Shown here: positions 12,014-15,007 of the stretch, piece after piece
Position numbering within the stretch: position 1 is the first letter of the stretch
How the letters are laid out: the number at the start of each line of letters is the position of its first letter
Source: a bacterium
GTDB lineage: Bacteria > Patescibacteriota > Gracilibacteria > JAUYGZ01
NCBI GenBank assembly: GCA_030699855.1
Contig: JAUYKR010000118.1
Location: forward strand, 1-15,007
Length of the DNA stretch: 15,007 nucleotides
Direction of reading: 5' to 3'
Notes under the pieces: model-generated
What the model was told of the DNA's origin: nothing
What the model saw: the letters and a program-made list of their open reading frames with translations, nothing else
Database searches by the model: none
Made by a program: the position numbers and the translations under genes

Positions 12014-13483
12014 ATGCCTGAAGCCCCTCTACCACCAGACCTTGAACACTCCAGCCCCTACGCAGAGAAAACTCCCGACGATCGCTGCCCGAATCCGAAA
12101 AACAAAAAACAAGAAGACAAGCGAAAAATCATTAAAAATTGTGATTGTGGGGAGTGTGGAAAATTTATGCAGGTGATGGGAAGAAAAAAGGAACAGATAG
12201 TTCAGGGACCTGCACCAGAAAAAATAGAAGCTGGAAGGTTTAGAGGAAGAAGAAGACTCCTGAAAGCACTCGGCATTGTTGGGGGGACAGCAGCAGTTGG
12301 AGTGCCACCGATCGTGTGGCTTGTTTCCGATGATAAACCAAAAACACCTGAGTACCAACGCAAGTTCCCAGCCGTATCTATCGATCTGAAAAAAGAAGCG
12401 GTTCTGGGAGTTCACACCCCAGAGAATCAACAAAGAGCTTCAGCACTACTAACAGCAGTAGCTCCACTCTTCAAAAATGGGGAGCCTCTTCCCTTTGAGC
12501 GCATAACGGAGATCTTTGAAGCCCTCGTAGCATGTCCTGAATTTGAAGAAATAAAGGAAATCTACAAAAAACATTTCGGCATCGACAAATTGAATCAACG
12601 TAATGCTTGCGACCTCCTCAGTGCTCTTGGAGTAGGGGTAATGGAAGATCGTTGCTTCTTTCGTATCGAAGATGATGGGACCCTAGGGTCCCAGCGGGCA
12701 ATACGAGAAAATATCGGACCAGCTCATAAAAACTCGCTTGCAATCAATTTCGGCGATACCACACTCAATCATACATTTTGGGAAACAGAATCAGATAAAT
12801 TCGCAAATCAGGGAAACATGAACATCATAGGTCGGTTTATTGGCGGCACGAATGCAACGGTGATCTATCCTCAACAGGCAGAAGAATCCGCGGCGTTGCT
12901 GCCACTTATCCAAGAGAAAATGAGGAAAGAAGGAGTCAGCCTCCAGGCTCCATTACCTCAAGAACGCCTTCACCATGTCTCCATTCACGAGGGGACCCAT
13001 GCCTTTCTCAACAACCGACAAGGATGGACATCTGCTTCGCTTGAAAAAAGTGCTGATTATCATACCAGCAGGTTCTCTGTCGGCAGCTTTACTTTTACGT
13101 CCAATACCGTGCCGAACATTACCAACGTGAATGAAGCGCTCACCTGCAGCATCGCGAATGGCAATGAACAGATTTCAGACACCCTAGTCATCCTCAAAAC
13201 ATTCGAAGATCTAGTCTCTTCTGCTCAGAACTATTATCTCTACCGTAATCTCTTTTGGCCATTGGCCAACGCTATGGGATTTGCCGTTCCTCCAAAAGTC
13301 CCTGGCACTTCCACTGAGACCTGCGACTTGCTGGTGGGAATCATTCAGCAAGGCGGAATTATCGCCATCCGTGACATCAACAGTGGCATAGCTCGTGCTA
13401 TCTGGAATTCCCTCCCGCCACCAGTAGCCGCTGATCCAAATGATGGCTATCCTGAGCTTCAACCCCTAACTCCAGAAGAATAA
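12014..13483 (+). CDS. Membrane-anchored protein with HEGTH zinc-peptidase-like motif
   Basis: I do not recognise a family for this 489-residue protein. Residues 1-75 are hydrophilic, with a cysteine cluster CDCGEC at 43-48. A single hydrophobic segment at about 82-104 is preceded by RRRLLK (79-84), close to the twin-arginine signal pattern RRxFLK, but it lies unusually far from the N-terminus, so it may be an anchor rather than a cleaved signal. The rest would be extracytoplasmic. HEGTH at 325-329 fits the HExxH zinc motif, and NVNEALTC at 371-378 offers E374 as a third ligand 45 residues later, as in gluzincin-type peptidases. The C-terminus is proline-rich. It follows the ATPase gene by 76 nt and ends 10 nt from the convergent map stop. 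Coding G+C is low compared with the flanks. Confidence 0.72.
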   Translation: MPEAPLPPDLEHSSPYAEKTPDDRCPNPKNKKQEDKRKIIKNCDCGECGKFMQVMGRKKEQIVQGPAPEKIEAGRFRGRRRLLKALGIVGGTAAVGVPPIVWLVSDDKPKTPEYQRKFPAVSIDLKKEAVLGVHTPENQQRASALLTAVAPLFKNGEPLPFERITEIFEALVACPEFEEIKEIYKKHFGIDKLNQRNACDLLSALGVGVMEDRCFFRIEDDGTLGSQRAIRENIGPAHKNSLAINFGDTTLNHTFWETESDKFANQGNMNIIGRFIGGTNATVIYPQQAEESAALLPLIQEKMRKEGVSLQAPLPQERLHHVSIHEGTHAFLNNRQGWTSASLEKSADYHTSRFSVGSFTFTSNTVPNITNVNEALTCSIANGNEQISDTLVILKTFEDLVSSAQNYYLYRNLFWPLANAMGFAVPPKVPGTSTETCDLLVGIIQQGGIIAIRDINSGIARAIWNSLPPPVAADPNDGYPELQPLTPEE

Positions 13484-13493
13484 AAACTCCGTT

Positions 13494-14255
13494 TCACTCC
13501 CCCGTCAGAACCACCGGCCCCTCCTTCGTGATCGCCACCGAATGTTCATAATGGGCCGACATCGACCCGTCTGCGGTCACCACCGTCCAGTTATCTTTTA
13601 AGGTCCGCACTTTCCAGTCTCCTATAGTGGTAATCGGCTCAATGGCAATCACCATCCCCTCGCGAAGCTCGGGGCCATCACTTTTTTTTCCCACATTGTG
13701 AACTTCCGGCGCTTCGTGGACTTCGTAACCGACTCCGTGACCGATCAGATCGCGCACGCAATGGTAACCTTGACGCTCGACAATCTTTTGCACGGCGGCG
13801 CTTATCGCCCCTACCCGGTTGCCAACTCGAGCCTCTTTTATTCCCTCCTGCAGCGCCTGCTTGGTGGTGCGCATCAGATGCTGGAGATCCGAACTCACCT
13901 GCCCGACCGCAACGGTGATAGCGCTGTCCGTGATCAGACCTTCGTAGACCACCCCGAAGTCGAGACCGATAATGTCTCCTTCCTTGAGAATAAAATCAAA
14001 GGACGGTATGCCATGCACGCAGGCCTCGTTCACGGAGGTGCAGAGCGCCGCCGGAAAGGCGTGGTATCCCTTGAAGGCCCCCCGAACTCCCCGTCCGGCC
14101 AAAAGCATTTCCGCGTACTCGTTCAACTCTCCGGTGGAAACCCCGGCCCGGACTTTTCCGGCCGTCTTGTGGAGAATTTCGTAAAGAATCTTGCCTCCTT
14201 CGCGGAGCAGTCGAATCTCCTCTGCGCTCTTGATATAAATCTCTCCCTTAGCCAT
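13494..14255 (-). CDS. map: Methionine aminopeptidase type I
   Basis: This metalloenzyme removes the initiator methionine from nascent proteins. The 253-residue product is of type Ia length, without an insert. All five dinuclear-metal ligands are in place: D99 and D110 (GLDFGVVYEGLITDS), H173 (IGHGVGYEVHEAP), E206 (IAIEPITT) and E237 (AHYEHSVAIT), each offset by two from E. coli numbering. The frame extends 17 codons upstream, but MAKGEIYIKSAEEIRLLREG at 14255 is the family start. Its first 8 nt overlap the end of adk, which suggests translational coupling. In most bacteria infA follows; here the opposite-strand block intervenes. Confidence 0.97.
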   Translation of the reverse strand: MAKGEIYIKSAEEIRLLREGGKILYEILHKTAGKVRAGVSTGELNEYAEMLLAGRGVRGAFKGYHAFPAALCTSVNEACVHGIPSFDFILKEGDIIGLDFGVVYEGLITDSAITVAVGQVSSDLQHLMRTTKQALQEGIKEARVGNRVGAISAAVQKIVERQGYHCVRDLIGHGVGYEVHEAPEVHNVGKKSDGPELREGMVIAIEPITTIGDWKVRTLKDNWTVVTADGSMSAHYEHSVAITKEGPVVLTGE

Positions 14256-14883
14256 GTGAAATTCGGTTGATGAGTTCTTCCGTAACCGCCTCTGTCGCCT
14301 GATCACCCCTCACTTCCACCAGCCTACCCTGCTGCTGATACCAGTCGATCACCGGCTGGGTCTCCGTATGATAATTTTTAAGCCGTGTCTTGATGGCGTC
14401 TGGGGTGTCGTCGGCGCGCTGGTACACGTCCTCCGCAGGGCACTCGAGAAGCGCGGCCTCCTTGCTCGGATAAATTTTTCCCGTTGCCTTCGACATGTGA
14501 CGTCCGCTCAGGCGCTGCAGAGCGAGCTCATCCGAAATCTGAATCAGCACCCCCAGGGGCTGTCGCCCATGTCGGGCCACGACTTCTTCGAATAAATCTT
14601 TCTGAGTCACTTTGCGAGGCAGGCCGTCAAAGATCACCTGCTGCTCCGCGGGAATATTCTGGAGGAAGTTCTCAACGATTTCGATGACCACCTCATCCGA
14701 CACCAGGTTTCCCACCTCGATGATACCCTTGATCTTTTGGCCGAGCTCGGAAGACGCATCAGCCGTTAAGGCACGCAGCTCCTTACCGGTTTCGAAGACT
14801 TTATATCCGCCTCGTTCAGCTAGGATGCGGCTCTGGGTGCCTTTTCCACAACCCTGAACGCCGAAGAGAATGAGGTCACGCAT
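14248..14883 (-). CDS. adk: Adenylate kinase
   Basis: Adenylate kinase interconverts ATP, ADP and AMP. The 211-residue protein starts with the P-loop LILFGVQGCGKGTQ (residues 4-17). The AMP-binding region reads FETGKELRAL, where most relatives have STGDMLR, then GNLVSDEVV. FDGLPRK replaces the usual DGFPR. The lid contains SGRHMSKATGKIYP and lacks the four-cysteine zinc site, and YQRADDTPDAIKTRL supplies the conserved lid arginine and aspartates. These variations are conservative and the enzyme should be active. It overlaps map by 8 nt at its 3' end. Upstream there is a candidate promoter but no visible gene end before the window edge, so the usual secY neighbour cannot be confirmed. Confidence 0.95.
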   Translation of the reverse strand: MRDLILFGVQGCGKGTQSRILAERGGYKVFETGKELRALTADASSELGQKIKGIIEVGNLVSDEVVIEIVENFLQNIPAEQQVIFDGLPRKVTQKDLFEEVVARHGRQPLGVLIQISDELALQRLSGRHMSKATGKIYPSKEAALLECPAEDVYQRADDTPDAIKTRLKNYHTETQPVIDWYQQQGRLVEVRGDQATEAVTEELINRISHG

Positions 14884-14910
14884 GAATCGAAGAGAGAAAA
14901 CACTAGGAAC

Positions 14911-14939
14911 AGTCTAGGGAAAGCAGCTTTGCCTGGCAA
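14911..14939 (-). promoter_or_regulatory. Possible adk-map promoter
   Basis: On the minus strand TTGCCA (14934-14939) and TAGACT (14911-14916) are 17 nt apart, placing the start about 20 nt before the adk ATG. The -35 box begins an inverted repeat TTGCC-A-GGCAA. Further upstream, a hairpin with a GAAA tetraloop on the plus strand (14962-14978, one bulge) may belong to the end of the preceding transcript. No gene is visible in 14884-15007. Confidence 0.42.
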
Positions 14940-15007
14940 TACGATACGTGAAACTTCGCCCGTGGGTCGAAAGACCACAGTTACCGACATTTAAAATTTA
15001 AAGTAAA

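Noticed and set aside
10678..13483. The ATPase and membrane protein as a known defence or toxin-antitoxin system
   Set aside because: No nuclease, methylase, toxin or antitoxin family could be recognised; the shared location alone does not support that call.
14820..14990. Minus-strand frame starting upstream of adk (MSVTVVFRPTGEV...)
   Set aside because: It runs into adk in another frame, covers the candidate promoter and resembles no known leader peptide; a chance frame is more likely.
1..15007. Recoding of TGA as glycine or tryptophan
   Set aside because: TGA ends the membrane protein and ATPase genes at sensible family lengths, and no in-frame TGA was needed in any core gene.

Overview
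This is a bacterial chromosomal window of mostly core information-processing genes, with roughly half or more G+C in the core genes. The long minus-strand cluster is the classic adk-map-infA-rpmJ-rpsM-rpsK-rpsD-rpoA-rplQ-rplM-rpsI series (distal spc operon plus alpha operon). TGA is used as a stop, so the code looks standard. Almost no gene has a Shine-Dalgarno sequence; leaders are pyrimidine- or A/T-rich, and at least one transcript looks leaderless. These traits, the short intergenic gaps and the odd ribosomal protein variants (a 48-residue bL36, a tailed IF-1, an N-terminally extended uS11) would fit a Patescibacteria/CPR-type organism, possibly Peregrinibacteria-like. That placement is a weak inference.

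Layout. 1-1272 (-): N-terminal third of mfd, running off the left edge. 1397-2503 (-): dnaN. 2583-3284 (+): a membrane protein of the small multidrug export family, divergent from dnaN; the two promoters overlap in their -35 boxes. 3262-3606 (-): DUF167/YggU protein, downstream of trmD (3677-4324, -). 4477-4854 (+): a protein I do not recognise. 4975-6063 (+): CCA tRNA nucleotidyltransferase with a missing C-terminus, convergent with rpsI. 6074-10402 (-): rpsI, rplM, rplQ, rpoA, rpsD, rpsK, rpsM, rpmJ, infA. 10403-13493: a lower-G+C, opposite-strand block holding a possible small RNA or attenuator, an AAA_14/DUF4143 ATPase and a membrane-anchored protein with an HEGTH zinc-peptidase-like motif. 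13494-14883 (-): map and adk. The remaining bases hold a probable adk promoter.

Two things stand out. First, two fold-back elements (3568-3684 and 4859-4969) share a 65-nt core, same length and orientation, about 75% identical without gaps. Each core is enclosed by its own 23-26 bp inverted repeat whose sequence is unrelated to the other's. One overlaps the end of trmD and the start of the DUF167 reading frame; the other lies just before cca. I do not recognise this element type. Second, the block at 10403-13493 splits the normally contiguous adk-map and infA-rpmJ genes. It carries its own promoters, a terminator and a pair of operator-like repeats at the ATPase start.

Most of the genes serve translation (ribosomal proteins, IF-1, methionine aminopeptidase, tRNA modification and CCA addition), transcription (RpoA, Mfd) and replication (DnaN), with adenylate kinase for nucleotide balance. 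No rRNA, tRNA, CRISPR array, transposase or phage gene was seen.
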